From positions 10,479,840 to 10,543,839 of the forward strand of contig JARWIR010000011.1 in the NCBI GenBank assembly GCA_029959085.1: a DNA stretch of 64,000 bases. The letters run 5' to 3'. Source of the DNA: Nemophila menziesii. Its lineage: Eukaryota; Streptophyta; Magnoliopsida; Boraginales; Hydrophyllaceae. The stretch's first letter is position 1, and every line of letters begins with the position of its first letter. Positions 11,515 through 22,680 of the stretch are shown here, piece after piece. The translations under genes and the position numbers were made by a program. The notes under the pieces are model-generated. The model was not told the DNA's origin and ran no database searches. It saw nothing but the letters and a program-made list of their open reading frames with translations.

Positions 11515-12050
11515 ATGTTTGAAAATTTATGAAGATTTTTAACGATTATTGCTGACATGGTATGCCAGTTGTGCAATGAAAGCATCAACAAAGTCTCGAA
11601 GATCGTATGCAAGTAAGATCCTAGAGGAGAAAGTGAGGCTTGAGGTTTTTGTTTATATAGAAGGAGCGTTTTATTATTGTTTCTATAACATGGAAGAAAT
11701 GTTAAAATTAGTTCAAAAAGCAAAGGAGGCTCTTCGCATTTTATATTATAGATGTCATAAGATTGTTACAACTTTACAATCATACGACATCTATAATATT
11801 AATTTCGAAGAACCTCTTTTGATTTTTGAACTAATTTCAACAGTTCTTCCTTATTATGGAAACAATAAAAAAGAGCTCCTTTTGGATAAACAGCAACCTC
11901 GCCTCCCTTTCTCCAATAGGATCTTACTTGCACATGTAAAAGCACTTCGAGACTTTGTTGAAGCTTCCATTGAACAACTGACATATTGTGTCTGCAATAA
12001 TCGTAAAATCTCCATAAATTTTCAGACAACAGAAGATCACTAAATCACGT
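11515..12050. repeat. Compact inverted repeat, two ~260-bp arms
   Basis: Arms 11,515-11,772 and about 11,780-12,050 are imperfect reverse complements meeting at a near-palindromic centre (TATAGATGTCATAAG ... CATACGACATCTATA). Each arm contains matching pieces such as AACATGGAAGAAATGTTAAA against TTCTTCCTTATTATGG. A frame runs open through both arms on plus and another through most of the right arm on minus, but these follow from the mirrored sequence. The source gene is not recognised. The size suits a long hairpin or young MIRNA-like locus. Confidence 0.8.
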
Positions 12051-12240
12051 AAATTTTGCTATAAGGTTGAATAGACTTTTGTTACTAAGGAAGGTACTAT
12101 GGAAAAGAGAGCGTTAAGTGTACATAAAAAAATTAAAAACTGAAAATTTAATTAGGACATTCACTATAGAAGATCACTAAATCACGTAAATTTCGCTATA
12201 AGGTTGAATAGACTTTTGCTGCTAAGGAAGGTACTCATGC
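12031..12240. repeat. Direct repeat, two ~70-bp copies 137 bp apart
   Basis: 12,031-12,100 and 12,168-12,236 share AGAAGATCACTAAATCACGT and the following 45 or so bases with few changes. They mark the edge of the compact inverted repeat. Confidence 0.75.
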
Positions 12241-12295
12241 CTTATCGATCGGCTTGTTAAAAGTATCACAAGTTAAAATTATAAAATCTTTGTTT

Positions 12296-15000
12296 TATAA
12301 TACGTATACCAAATACTTCATGTAGTATAGCCCATTCACTATAGAACTATAGATATATCACTATTTAAGGTCTGAAATCAAAATTTTGGTGAGAATTAAA
12401 AATTATAACTATCTATGATGATCGAGGTATAGACACAAATTTTATTTTTAGTTAATTTCACTACAATTTGGAAACTCATGCCTTATAGATCGGCTTCTTG
12501 ATTGTTGCATTGATTTTTTTAATCCGACTTGACGTACCTTCTTTGTTATAGTTTGTTTGTCTCCTTTGATTAATTCATAAACCAACCAGAGGAACAACTG
12601 ATCAGAGGCAAGAACAGGGATAGGGGTTTAGTTATGCCCATGTCCCCATTCAAGCCGTTGGGGTAGTCAAAGTCGTATCCCAGGTTTTCCTTCATTCACC
12701 GAAACGAAGTATGTTAGTTCATGTCCTTAGGTGCCAAACCTACCGTCCCTTATCTAACTTGGCAGACGCTTTCTATGGATTCTTCCTTGACGGTTTAGAG
12801 GTGTTTAACTTGGTCGTTTAATGAATGGATATAACCCACGATCAAAGTATACCATCAGACGTCTAAGAACGGGTAGAAAAGCTTTTTGTGGAGGGTGCAG
12901 TACATGGAAGGGGCATTCGTGAGTCCAACAGGCCGATTTTTTTTTATCAAGCACTCCATTATTAGTTAATTGCTTGTCACACAGGTCGTCTTTGCCTCGT
13001 CTCCTTCCATAATACGCTCCTGATAGTAGCCCGACCCTAGATCCAACTTTGACAAGTAACTCACGCTTATTGATTAGGGCAAAGAAGTTCGCAATCAAAG
13101 TGGATACTTGTTTTGGATTGTTACGTTACCTTTTTGAGCTCAGGTAAAACTAATATTCAAGTTGGCATGTTAAATGTTTTTTTACTACAGATTTTACTAA
13201 ACTAAATAAATGATCACTTTATCTCAAGATGATAGTTAAGGGAGTTCGCTTATTCTGCAGCTTTCCCAAATCTATAATTCTTACTCTGGATCATGTTAGT
13301 TGTTGTCAAAAGTTATCATTAATAAAGGCGAGTAGTCACATTTAAAAAATAACCAAAAATATTTGAAATCTTTTTAACAGTAGGGTTTTTTTATCCTTTG
13401 TTAAACCACACTGAGTATTTGATAGTTAACCCTAACATTCATATATAAAGCGCAAATAAAACATATTAAAAGTATTAGAGCTCAATGAATTTTCTAAGCT
13501 TACGACATGTTAAACATAAATTATAAATATAAAAAATATGTATTAATTTAAAAAAAACAAGCCTAAGCCTAAAATATGTTAGATTAATAGGATTTAGTTT
13601 CATTATTTAGATGTAACCTTAACACCAAATGTTCTTGAACGACTTCAATGAATTTTTTTCTCAATGGCTTAAAATAGGATGTCTTTATAATATTAATAAT
13701 GTTGGGTATTGTTCATATAAGAATCACCTATTATACGGACCTTGAATAGTCCAATCATTTTGTTTCTCTTTTTTTATAAGTTTTTTTTCTCATTAGAGGT
13801 TTAAAATCTTCTCTAGAAGTATTAATGCCCATGGAGAGGTGGTTGGATGAGTTGTTTAATATAAATATGGAAAACCTAACCATGACCTTAATTAAGAATT
13901 TACTTATACCTTACACCAAAGATACACCCACTTTAAAAGGGTACAACATGCAAGCATACATGGTGAGTTTCTAACTTGCAAACGTGAATATTATCCATGA
14001 TTAACAATATATCAATATGTAATGCTTTGGCATAACAAACAAGAATATAGTTATCAATAAAAAACCATAATATATTAGAAGGTATCATTACATATTGAAA
14101 ATGAGGAAAGTTAAAGATCATCTGCTTATAACCAAGAAGAGTACATCCTAAAAAGAGTTAATGTACAAAACAAATCATAACAATCTCTGACGTTGATCTT
14201 GAATCTTATTGGCTGACAAACTTTCTAGGAATCGTTCACATGTGCAGGGGGAAGGAAAGAAGAATCATGATCTGATGTCACTCTTTTATCTCGATATTGG
14301 TGAAGGAAATCCAACAAAATGGCCCGGGTTACCATTTGAGCAAGATCCTTAAATGTTTTTTTAAATTCACCTGACATATTAAGATTATTTACCGCATGAA
14401 CCCAGTATAATAAAAGACAAGAAGGTGTTGGTCAAGATCACTGTACAACTCCAATACTATAATGTAGAATTGGTAAGCCTCTTTCTATGAATCCTCTCAG
14501 GCTAGTCTTTTATCGCGCCTTAGAATTTGAGAGCATTTCAGCCACCTTAAAATATACAAGGTCTACAAAAATATTGTCTTTCAGGGATCAAATGGAATCT
14601 TTAAGCGAAGATACCTCTAGAATGTTTTGACCTTCTTGCTTAAAGCTTATAGGATATTTGATTCAACATATCACAAGACACGTAAAGTAAGGTGACGAGA
14701 TCTAACGTGGCCTTTATAAAATCATATATAAAATTGTGCAGACGAATGGGTGGTTTTTCAAGAAGAGGCTGAGGATCCTTAGATTTATCCCTCAATATTG
14801 GAAGGCTAACACTGCTTCATTATGTCCCTAAAGAAGTTTATAGTTTTCGCTAAACCCTTATCGTAGCGGAGAAGAAGAGTTGAAAGCCAGGCGGCTCTTG
14901 TTTTTCCTCCACGAGTAAAAAATAGAACCTATGTGGCAAGCTCTAAGCATATTCGGTTATGTAGATTTCTTACAAAATATGGTTTTTAAAAAGTTCACCA
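12296..15000. repeat. Segmental duplication block, copy 1
   Basis: Direct-orientation copy of 22,996-26,060. Matching landmarks include CCAAATACTTCATGTAGTAT (12,309), the gypsy RT remnant, CACCAAATGTTCTTGAACGA (13,623) and the GAATCCTCT..AGGCTAGTCTTTT segment (14,489). Between the gypsy remnant and 14,950 there is degenerate coding-like sequence on minus (for example RLHNFIYDFIKATLDLVTLL near 14,720) that I cannot assign to a family. Confidence 0.85.
12855..13100 (-). pseudogene. Ty3/gypsy reverse transcriptase remnant, copy 1
   Basis: On the minus strand one frame reads KLDLGSGYYQERIMEGDEAK and then TTCVT. A second frame reads TNAPSMYCTLHKKLFYPFLD. These are the RT core segments KLDLRSGYHQIRI..EDEPKTTF and PFGLTNAPATFQ of Ty3/gypsy polymerases. 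A frameshift separates the two, and the PFGL and YLDDI motifs are lost. The same remnant recurs at 23.5-23.77 kb and in part at 20.65 kb. Confidence 0.8.
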
Positions 15001-16240
15001 AACTAAATTAATTGTTTCATGTTCTTTCACAATAAAAACTGTTTTGAGTCATATCTATGAAGAAAATCAAATTATATTTAAAATTATTTTCATTTGACAT
15101 GCCTTTGATCGTCAATTCATCACAGTCCCACATATATCCACAAGTTACTAATCCGATATATGTTCACCAAGTCGATAACTATAAATTGTTATTGTTACAT
15201 ATCAAAACTACATGGACATATCAAATGCTATTCAAATATATTCTTTCCTAAAAATTACATTAATCAAGAATTGAAAAATATATTACTTTATAAAATGATT
15301 TGGTATTATATCTTAAATCCTTGATATTTATATCATGTCTTGAATTGAACAAAAGTGTTTATTTTTTTATTGTAGTTGATTTGATTGATCTATTTAATTT
15401 TCAAGCACCCTAAAGATATATTTTTCATTAAATATTACTCGCTTTTTAAAGTGATATTTATGAAGTTTTTAATTGTTATTTGGATAGTAAAATCTAAAGT
15501 TAGTGTAACGACCAATCTTACTTAAAACTTGAGAAAAGTACATGAGAAATGGTAGTAGGTTTTCATGATTGGGTTGAATGTAGATAGTAATCAATTATGT
15601 CTATTGTATGAAAGACTTTAGTGAGAAGTCGTGCTTTGTACCTTTAAATAGTTCCAATAGGATCATACTATATCTCGAAGATTTCTTTACAACCAATTGA
15701 ATTTGTAGCACATTATGGTGAAACAAAGTTCATTGTTATATTACAGACAAGATCATCAAATTACCCACTCATAGTTTAACATACTTCCTAGAATATTAAA
15801 TCTTGTCATACACATATTGGTTCAAGCGTGTTGTTTAATGATAGCTATGTGTTAAGGGATATTTTATGTAGAGTTTCGGTATTGTTGTTTTAAAGATCTT
15901 TATCGTTCATTATATAGGAATAGGATTAGAGAAGGAGACACCAAATGATTATAACTTAATCGAGCATGCATAAAATAGGAGATTTTTATAGTGAAGAGGC
16001 ATCTGGTCGGGTTAAAGTGAGATATTGAAGGCTCTCATGATCTTGTGATATTATGCATCATCGATAGGAGAACTTTCATCTCGAATACTGAGAGACTTGG
16101 ATATAGATATGAGATGTCAAATTTTAGCATAGAGAATTTTAGACTATTATACAAGCTCTATAATATAATTCATTTGAAATAGGAGGATTTTAGTTGACCC
16201 CTGAAAAATAATCAAAAGTACCTATATCCATAAGCAAAAA
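15001..16240. other. Intergenic with a possible gypsy-LTR-like start
   Basis: No genes recognised. At 15,503 the sequence TGTAACGACC resembles the first bases of many plant Ty3/gypsy LTRs, but no matching second LTR, CA end or primer site could be found, so I do not annotate an element. Confidence 0.25.
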
Positions 16241-17224
16241 ATTGATCCTCTGATACTCCTCCCCTACCCACCAAAACAATAAAAGATTATTTATTGCATA
16301 ATCAAACCAAAATAAAAACAAATAATATACGCATTAAATTACCCGAATAGGATTATCTACTCTGGTTGTTTACCACCATAACTACTATCTAGAACTGGAT
16401 TAGAAGCTCCCTTTAAACAAGAAACAAGATGAATATAATCTTAAGAAATAAAATGAGATTGTATTAGACAGATAATAGTTACGTAATAATTCACTTACAA
16501 AACCGTTTGACATCTCAAATAAATTATCAACCATTTTCATCTTTGGTGGTTGTGTACGAACTACAACTCGATAGCAAGATATGAGAGGCCACTCGAATGA
16601 GCTCACAACCACGGAAACTGATGTCACGACTAGGAGAACCTTTTATTCAATAGTGACTTTATACCATCCATCTGCAAAGTACAACAATCTATCAATTGTA
16701 CACAACCATATAATACGTTAATAGAAAATGGAAAAAGTTAACTCACCTTTGCGTTTATTTTGAGTAGGAAATAGGTTAGGTATTAATCGTTGAACTTTTC
16801 TGTTACAATGCATTGTGTAGGAATCCCAAGCTCTAATAGCATATTACGCTTCCATGGACCATAGAGATCTAAATGCTTTCTCTTTTATAGTATGCAGGGG
16901 ATAAATTTTGGTAGTTCGTTAAACTTGGCTTGTATAAGTTCCATCATCTTCTTAACACGTACATTTCCCAGATTTTCCCTAAACTGAGACATCTACACTT
17001 GCAAAAAAGGATCCTATACCATCACATAAAAAAATTAGATTAAGAATTATGATAAAGTAATAAAAGATAACACTTACAATTCATTTCTTTTTTCAACAAG
17101 TGATAAGTTTCGTAATCCGTCTATGCGTGTCACCTCTAAATGAAAAGTTGTCTACTCCCCAAACATCAATTCTAGACGGTTCCTGCATATGTAAAGTCTT
17201 AATTTATGTTACAAATTGCATATT

Positions 17225-17286
17225 GTGAAAAAAAGGATAAGAGAAAAGAAAAGAGAAGAAAATAAAAGAAAAGAAAAGAGAAGAAA
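17225..17286. repeat. Purine-rich simple repeat
   Basis: GAAAAGAAAAGAGAAGAAAA-type tract in an AGO intron. Shorter versions occupy the same intron position in copies A (4,370) and D (22,555). Confidence 0.8.
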
Positions 17287-17869
17287 TTTTCTACTTTATT
17301 GTTAAAGTTCAATCTTCCATTTTTCGACAAACTATGTCCTCTCCATTGCCTGCTATAAGCTGGATATAATGAAATGTGTTGTTAGTAAATAAATATATAC
17401 AAGGATTCTATATTTTCATAGAAGAATTGTGAGCTGTTCAAGATTCCAGCAGACTTGAGAAGAGAATCATTGTTATAGTTGTTACTGTTCAACCCCTCAG
17501 TCAGTTTTGTTTGTTGAAACATCTCCACAAGTGAAACTCTCTGGATACTGGATAAATTCTTGGTATAGTATAACAGATTTAGCAATTGAATTTCAAAATT
17601 TCCTAAACTGGAATATATACACGATGCTTTCCTTTGCCCACATCTATGTATGGAAAATCGGCAGAAGATCGCAATAGTATCTTCCTATGCTGAAACAAAG
17701 AAATCATATACTGAAATATTACTAGAAGGATCTTTTCTCTTAAATAAGAACCTATATATATATTAGACATCATTACAAGTTCAAAGTCTCGCCTTATAAA
17801 AATTATTCAAATTTCTCAATTTATAGGTATTGAGCATGTAAAAGTCATATATAATGTATAAGATAACTC

Positions 17870-17985
17870 CTCCAAAGAGCTTAAACTTTTAGGAGAATCG
17901 GTTATCTAACATGGTATCAGAACCAAGATCGAAAAATGTCACAGGTTTGAAGCTTAAACTTTTAGAAGAATTGGTTGTCTAACAA
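17870..17985 (+). mobile_element. LTR-retroelement LTR end and primer-binding site (TRIM-like remnant)
   Basis: An LTR-like end GCTTAAACTTTTAGGAGAAT ... CTAACA finishes at 17,911 and is followed at once by TGGTATCAGAACCA, the complement of the 3' end of initiator methionine tRNA used as primer by many plant LTR elements. About 75 bp later the same LTR-end sequence recurs (17,952-17,984). Two LTR ends so close with a primer site between them suggest a very short (TRIM-type) or rearranged element lying in an AGO intron. The LTR start was not found. Confidence 0.6.
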
Positions 17986-19695
17986 TAGATAATAGTAATA
18001 CATTTCGTCTATGCAAGCTCCCTGACTCAAACCAAGTATTTTAAATCCCCTATTTGTAGAAGACAGTCGTGATACATAGATTATTCAGCACTCTTTTCGC
18101 CTATAAAAGGAGGATCATTAGTAATTTGTTCAGTTAAGTATTTTTTACCTTCATCCAATCAATTTGATAAGGATCTAGAACCTTTTGATTTGTAATTATA
18201 AAATCAATAACTGTTCCTGGTTTCAAAATCATTGATGTTGATACATCTCTATAAATTAAGGAAAATAGAACAATTAAGTTGTTAGAGCATTCAAAATTGG
18301 ATAAATATATTGGAAATAGAATCTTACCAATGTTTAGTGAACGACCTCCTTGATTTTCACGGACACTAGAATGAAATCCACGCCATCCAGTCACCACAGA
18401 CCCTAAATGAGATTGGAGTACGAGAAGACATCCCCTGTATAGATAAGATGGACATGAATTCTACACAAGATTTTAAAATCTAGAGCCGATTCTCTTATTG
18501 TTAATTTGTTGTGACAAATTTGCAGTTTTCATTGAAATCCATCTGTCTTAAAGAAAATATAAGACATGAAATTGCAGACAAGTTCTCCTACTGTCTAAAA
18601 CATCAAAATGCACCTGAATACAAGAAATTCTTACTGTTTGGCAGCATTTTGTCGTAGAATGATGTCCGAATCTCTCACGGGCTCATAAAATCGATCAGAA
18701 TCTTGGGCACAATGTGCATTTGTAATATCTTGCATGAGATTTGAGTAGTATAGCAAAATTCCTCTTTATATGTCTTTGACCTTGACAGTTGTCTAACTTA
18801 TCCAATCACCATGTTGTGGGCTTCCACCATCACCACTTTCCATCTTACTGAAAAGATTATGAACTTGTTAGAAATTTGAATAAAATATTTTCTTTGAAAG
18901 TTTAGAAACAACAATACCTGTTCAGAGCATGCTTTTTAATCATAACTTTAAACTCAAGCTTGTTATTTGATAGATGACTAAGAGTATAAGAGCTATTCTC
19001 ACCATCATAAGCGATGAATTTTTCATTGATTTCATACCCGTAAGTTTCTTGGAAATTGTACTTCGCTTTTCTACAAACACCTCCTTTTACCTCCACCTGA
19101 TGTCCAATTTCATAATAAATGGAATCCTGCGAAATAGATTTGTAAAATCCACCACATCTGCCTCCTCTAAAGTCTTCTATTTTTTCTTACTCTCAATTTA
19201 TCATCTAATTAGACGATTTTCTGCCACCAGCTGCCATTGATCTTTGACAGTTTAATTACATTCGAGAGTCATGACTTCTGAAAAATGTTTTTTATTATCA
19301 TTGAATTTGATATGAAGTTCATAATATGATCTTGTCCTGTTTGTGAGAATGATTGATACTCTTCAAATATATTACAGGATATTTTCGATACCCCGTCCAA
19401 TTTAATTAAATTTTTTTTAATTTAGTTTTGCGGCAAGATAATGATGTCACAAAATTCCAAGTATTAGGCTAGTATAATTTGTACAAAATATTTTTAACTT
19501 TTCATTTAGAAGAAAATCTTTCAGAAAATAATTTTTTATTTCACAAAAGAAATAGAAAATAAGAATTTCATGTGTTTTCTGTTTTTATTTTGGATAGACA
19601 AATCGTCTTAAATTAGAAGGGGATGAGAACTGAGTTTTAAGAAGTTTTAATAATCCACATTCATACAAAAGTATCTTTATATGCTTTGATTTATT

Positions 19696-19881
19696 TTGTT
19701 TGTACATGTGCAGAAGACATGCACGATTTGCTTAGATTGTGTAAAATCTGGATATGGACCAGCCTTGTTTACTGTTGAGTGCTCACATTCCTTCCATTTC
19801 AGCTGCATTGCCACCAATGTCAAGCATGGAAATCGCATATTCCGTGTCTGTCGTTTCAAGTGTAAAGAAATCCCTTTCTAA
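19696..19881 (+). pseudogene. VWA-RING E3 ligase RING exon, left arm
   Basis: After an acceptor TGTGCAG the frame reads KTCTICLDCVKSGYGPALFT, then ECSHSFHFSC and TNVKHGNRI. This is the RING-H2/C3HC4 finger of the WAV3/EDA40 group of plant VWA-domain ubiquitin ligases (family: ICAICLD..GQGQAIFTAECSHSFHFHCI..NVKHGNQICPVCRAKW). The CxxC, C, H, H and C ligands are visible, but the first Cys of the last CPVC pair is Phe (IFRVC) and the frame stops after KEIPF. Only this exon and flanking intron are present; there is no VWA domain. Confidence 0.85.
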
Positions 19882-19944
19882 TTTTCGGGTTGAAGGACGA
19901 CTAATATGAACGCTTGAACCCGAAAATTGGAACGGGTTTTCTTT

Positions 19945-20127
19945 CTATTTGAAACGACAGACACGACAAATGCGATTTCCGTACTTGACATTGGTGGAAA
20001 TGCAGCTTAAATGGAAGGAACGTGAGTAGTCAGGGGTAAACAAGACTTGTCCTTGTCCAGATTTTGCACAATCTAAGCAAATTATGCAGGTCTTATGCAC
20101 ATGTACAAACAAAATAAATGAAAACAT
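19945..20127 (-). pseudogene. VWA-RING E3 ligase RING exon, right arm
   Basis: Inverted copy of the exon at 19,696-19,881. It reads KTCIICLDCAKSGQGQVLFT and keeps ICRVC, but has lost one Cys and one His of the central ligands (DYSRSFHLSC instead of ECSHSFHFHC) and stops after CRFK. Each arm has lost different ligands, so the arms decayed independently after the inverted duplication. Confidence 0.85.
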
Positions 20128-20644
20128 ATAAAGATAATTTTGTATGAATGTGGATTAGTCAAACTTCTCAAAACTCAGTAATCATTCCCTCATGACTTTA
20201 AGACAATTCGTTTATCAGAAATAAAAACAGAAATCACCTCAAATTCTTATTTTCTATTTCTTTTGTTAAAAAGGAAAATTATTTTTTGAAATATTTTCTT
20301 CTAAATGAAAATCTAAAAATATTGTCTACAATTTATAATGGCCTAAGACTTGGCATATTGTGACACCATTATCTTACCGCAAATTAAAAATAATTTAGGC
20401 AAATTCGACAGGTTGATCAGAAACTTTCCATGATATATCTAAAGAGTATCAGTCTCACAAACACAAATAGGGCCAAATCATATTATGATTTTGATAACAA
20501 ATTCAAAGATAATAGAAAACATTTTTCAATAATCAAACCACTCTCGAATGTGATTAAACATGCAAAGATTAATAGCAGTTGGTGGCAGAAAATCGTCTAA
20601 TCAGATGATAAATTGAGAGTAAGAAAAGATAGTAGACCTTAGAG

Positions 20645-20925
20645 GAGGAATATAGTACCCCCGACCCTACATCAAACTTTAAAAAGTAACTTGGCTTATT
20701 GTTTCGGGCAAAGAAGTATGCAATCAAAGTGGATACTTGTTCTTGATGGTTAACTTACCTTTTTGAGCTCGGGTAAAACTTATATTCAAATTGGCATGCT
20801 AATTGTCTTTTACTACGGTTTATACTAAAATAAATATATTATCACTTTATTCCAAGATGAGAGTGAAGGAAGATCTCTTATTCAGCAACTTCCCCGAATC
20901 CATAACTTTTACTCATATTTACCTA
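20645..20925. repeat. Partial third copy of the segmental block (gypsy RT edge)
   Basis: This matches 13,010-13,270 and 23,670-23,910, including CGACCCTACATCAAACTTTA (remnant of the KLDLGSG segment) and GGTAAAACTTATATTCAAAT. It is joined abruptly to the RING hairpin on the left and AGO copy D on the right. Confidence 0.75.
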
Positions 20926-22680
20926 CTGAAACTCTTGTAGTATTGCTTTGATTTTTGCAAAATTAAACAATATTATTATATAGAGAAAAAAAAGATAAAA
21001 GATAAAATATTTAGTCTCAGGTTAATCATATAAATAAATATACACGTTTGAGAGGGAATTAACAACTTTTTGCATATTTTCAGCAGGGAAGCCAATCTCA
21101 GCGTAAAGAATATGATAGTGAGTTGGTCCGGTAGTACCCTGTATACAAATGTACAAGAAGCCAACTTAGTAAATGGAGTCTCATTACTCTAAGCATGTAC
21201 AGAAAATGAAGTTTTATTGAAAGAAAATCTGACAATCTTTACAGCTGGCGCACACAAATAAAAATTATTTTTCTTTGGATGGCATCCATTATCTATCACC
21301 ATCCCTGTATCTATTTAAATCATAATGATTGTGACTTTATATATTAGATAATTAGTGGTGGATAATAAGAATGTGTGCCTGACCAGGACGAACATTCTAT
21401 GGGGAGTTAATTTGGAATAATTTAGTATAAATTGCACGCCTCCTTAATCTTTTCAAGCTCGATATTCAAAACTTGATTGAATTGATCCTCGGATATCCCA
21501 CCCCTTCCCACAAAAACAATAATATATTATTAATTGCATAATCAATCCAAAATAAAACAAATAATATACGCACTAGATTACCTGCATATGATTATTATCT
21601 GCTATGGGTTTTAACCACCAGAACTACTATAGAACTGGATTAGAAGGTCCCCTTAAACAAGAAAAAAGAAGAAAATAATCATGAGAAAAAAATGAGATTG
21701 TATTTTAAAAATAATACTTACCTGATAATTTCCTTATCAACATCCTTTGACATCTCAAATAAATTATCAATCAATTTCATCTTTGGTGACTGTGTACGAA
21801 CTCTCGATAGCTAGATATGAAAGGCCACTCCAGTGAGCTCACAACCATATAAACCTAAGGAACATCACGGCTAGGAGAACCATTCATAATATCGATTCAC
21901 ATGATCATCTTTAGAACTTTCAAAACCATTGGCAATAAAGGTGAATGCTTGACCTTCCATAGCAAATTAATATCACCCATCTGCAAAGTACAAACATTCA
22001 TCAATTGTACAAAACAATATAATACGTTAATAGCAAATGGAAAAACTTAAATCACCTTTGCGTTTATCTTGAGTAGGACATAAGTTAGGTATTGATCATT
22101 GAACGTTTCTGGTACAATGCATTATGTAGGAATTCCTAGCTCTAATAGAATTTTCCACTTCTATGGACCATAGAGATCAGAATGCTTTCCCTTTGGAAGT
22201 ATGCATAAAAGAAATTGTTGTGGTCCTACTTGGTTTGTATAAGTTCCATCATCTTCTCCACACTTCCAGGACTTTCCCAAAACTGGGGCACTCCTCAGCA
22301 ATATAAACAGGAAGAGCAATACACTACAAAAAATTATCCAATCTATCACATACAAAATTAGATTAAGAATTATGATAAAGTATTAAAAGAAAACACTTAC
22401 AATTCCTTTTGTCCGCAAATGATAAGATCCCTAATCAGTCTATGCATGTAAACTCCAAATGAAAAGTTGACTACTCCACAAACATCAATTATACGGTTTC
22501 ACCACTTTCTGGATATGTAAAGTCAAGGTTACTAATTGCATATTGTGGAAGTGAAGAGAAGAGAAAAGAAAAGAAATCTTCTACGTTTGTTGTTAAAGTT
22601 TCATTTTTCATTTCGACAAACTACATATTCTCCATTGTATAATGAAATGTGTTGTTAGTAAATAGGTACCAGATTGTTCT
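20925..22680 (-). pseudogene. AGO4-like Argonaute fragment, copy D (MID to C-terminal PIWI)
   Basis: Minus-strand exons: MID about 22,323-22,056 (QQFLLCILPKGKHSDLYGP, LLELGIPT, NDQYLTYVLLKINAKV); PIWI 1 about 21,980-21,722 (IDIMNGSPSRDVP, with stops); about 21,495-21,440 (GGISEDQFNQVLNIELEKIK); 21,304-21,243 (GMVIDNGCHPKKNNFYLCA) with donor GTAAAG; 21,138 to about 21,045 (GTTGPTHYHILYAEIGFPAE, VVNSLSNV) after acceptor ATACAG; and near 20,960 NQSNTTRVSV. This is the most complete C-terminal half in the window. Introns are preserved and several frames remain near-intact, but stops and shifts (for example DLYGP followed by a stop) show it is dead. As in the other copies the FRDGVSE Asp is Gly. 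Confidence 0.92.

Larger units (their letters stand above)
16240..19155 (-). pseudogene. AGO4-like Argonaute pseudogene, copy C (longest: N to PIWI)
   Basis: Exons seen on minus, 5' to 3': N domain about 19,155-18,918 (NFQETYGYEINEKFIAYDGE, NNKLEFKVM); L1 18,847-18,635 (DSDIILRQNAAKQ then GTAAGA); PAZ start 18,434-18,328 (GCLLVLQSHLGSV, VTGWRGFHSS, ENQGGRSLNI then GTAAG); 18,248-18,149 (DVSTSMILKPGTVIDFIITN, DPYQIDWMKVK); L2 about 17,689-17,420 after TTTGTTTCAG (RSSADFPYIDVGKGKHRVYI, YTKNLSSIQRVSLVEM, LLKSAGI); MID about 17,000-16,747 (DLYGPWKRNMLLELGIPTQ); PIWI 16,671-16,489 with about 75 bp deleted between SLLNK and GSPSRD, then RTQPPKMKMVDNLFEMSNG; and GGVSEDQF near 16,245-16,275. These follow AGO4-family order and exon borders. 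Stops, frameshifts, deletions and an LTR-element insertion near 17.9 kb make it non-functional. The C-terminal exons are missing and homology ends at about 16,240. Confidence 0.92.
19155..20655. repeat. Inverted repeat of a RING-finger gene fragment
   Basis: Arms 19,155-19,890 and 19,915-20,655 are reverse complements about 735 bp long with a loop of only some 25 bp (GAAGGACGACTAATATGAAC). Matching landmarks: CTCAATTTATCATCTAATTA (19,192) with 20,596; AAATAGAAAATAAGAATTTC (19,550) with 20,245; TTCGGGTTGAA (19,884) at the loop. The outer edge of the left arm abuts AGO copy C exactly where its N-domain homology stops. Confidence 0.88.

Noticed and set aside
11549..12043. 164-codon plus-strand open frame
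   Set aside because: It runs through both arms and the centre of an inverted repeat, so its second half is the reverse complement of the first. It has no family resemblance.
15503..16200. Possible Ty3/gypsy solo LTR starting TGTAACGACC
   Set aside because: Only the first bases are suggestive. No CA end, TSD, second LTR or adjacent primer site could be found.
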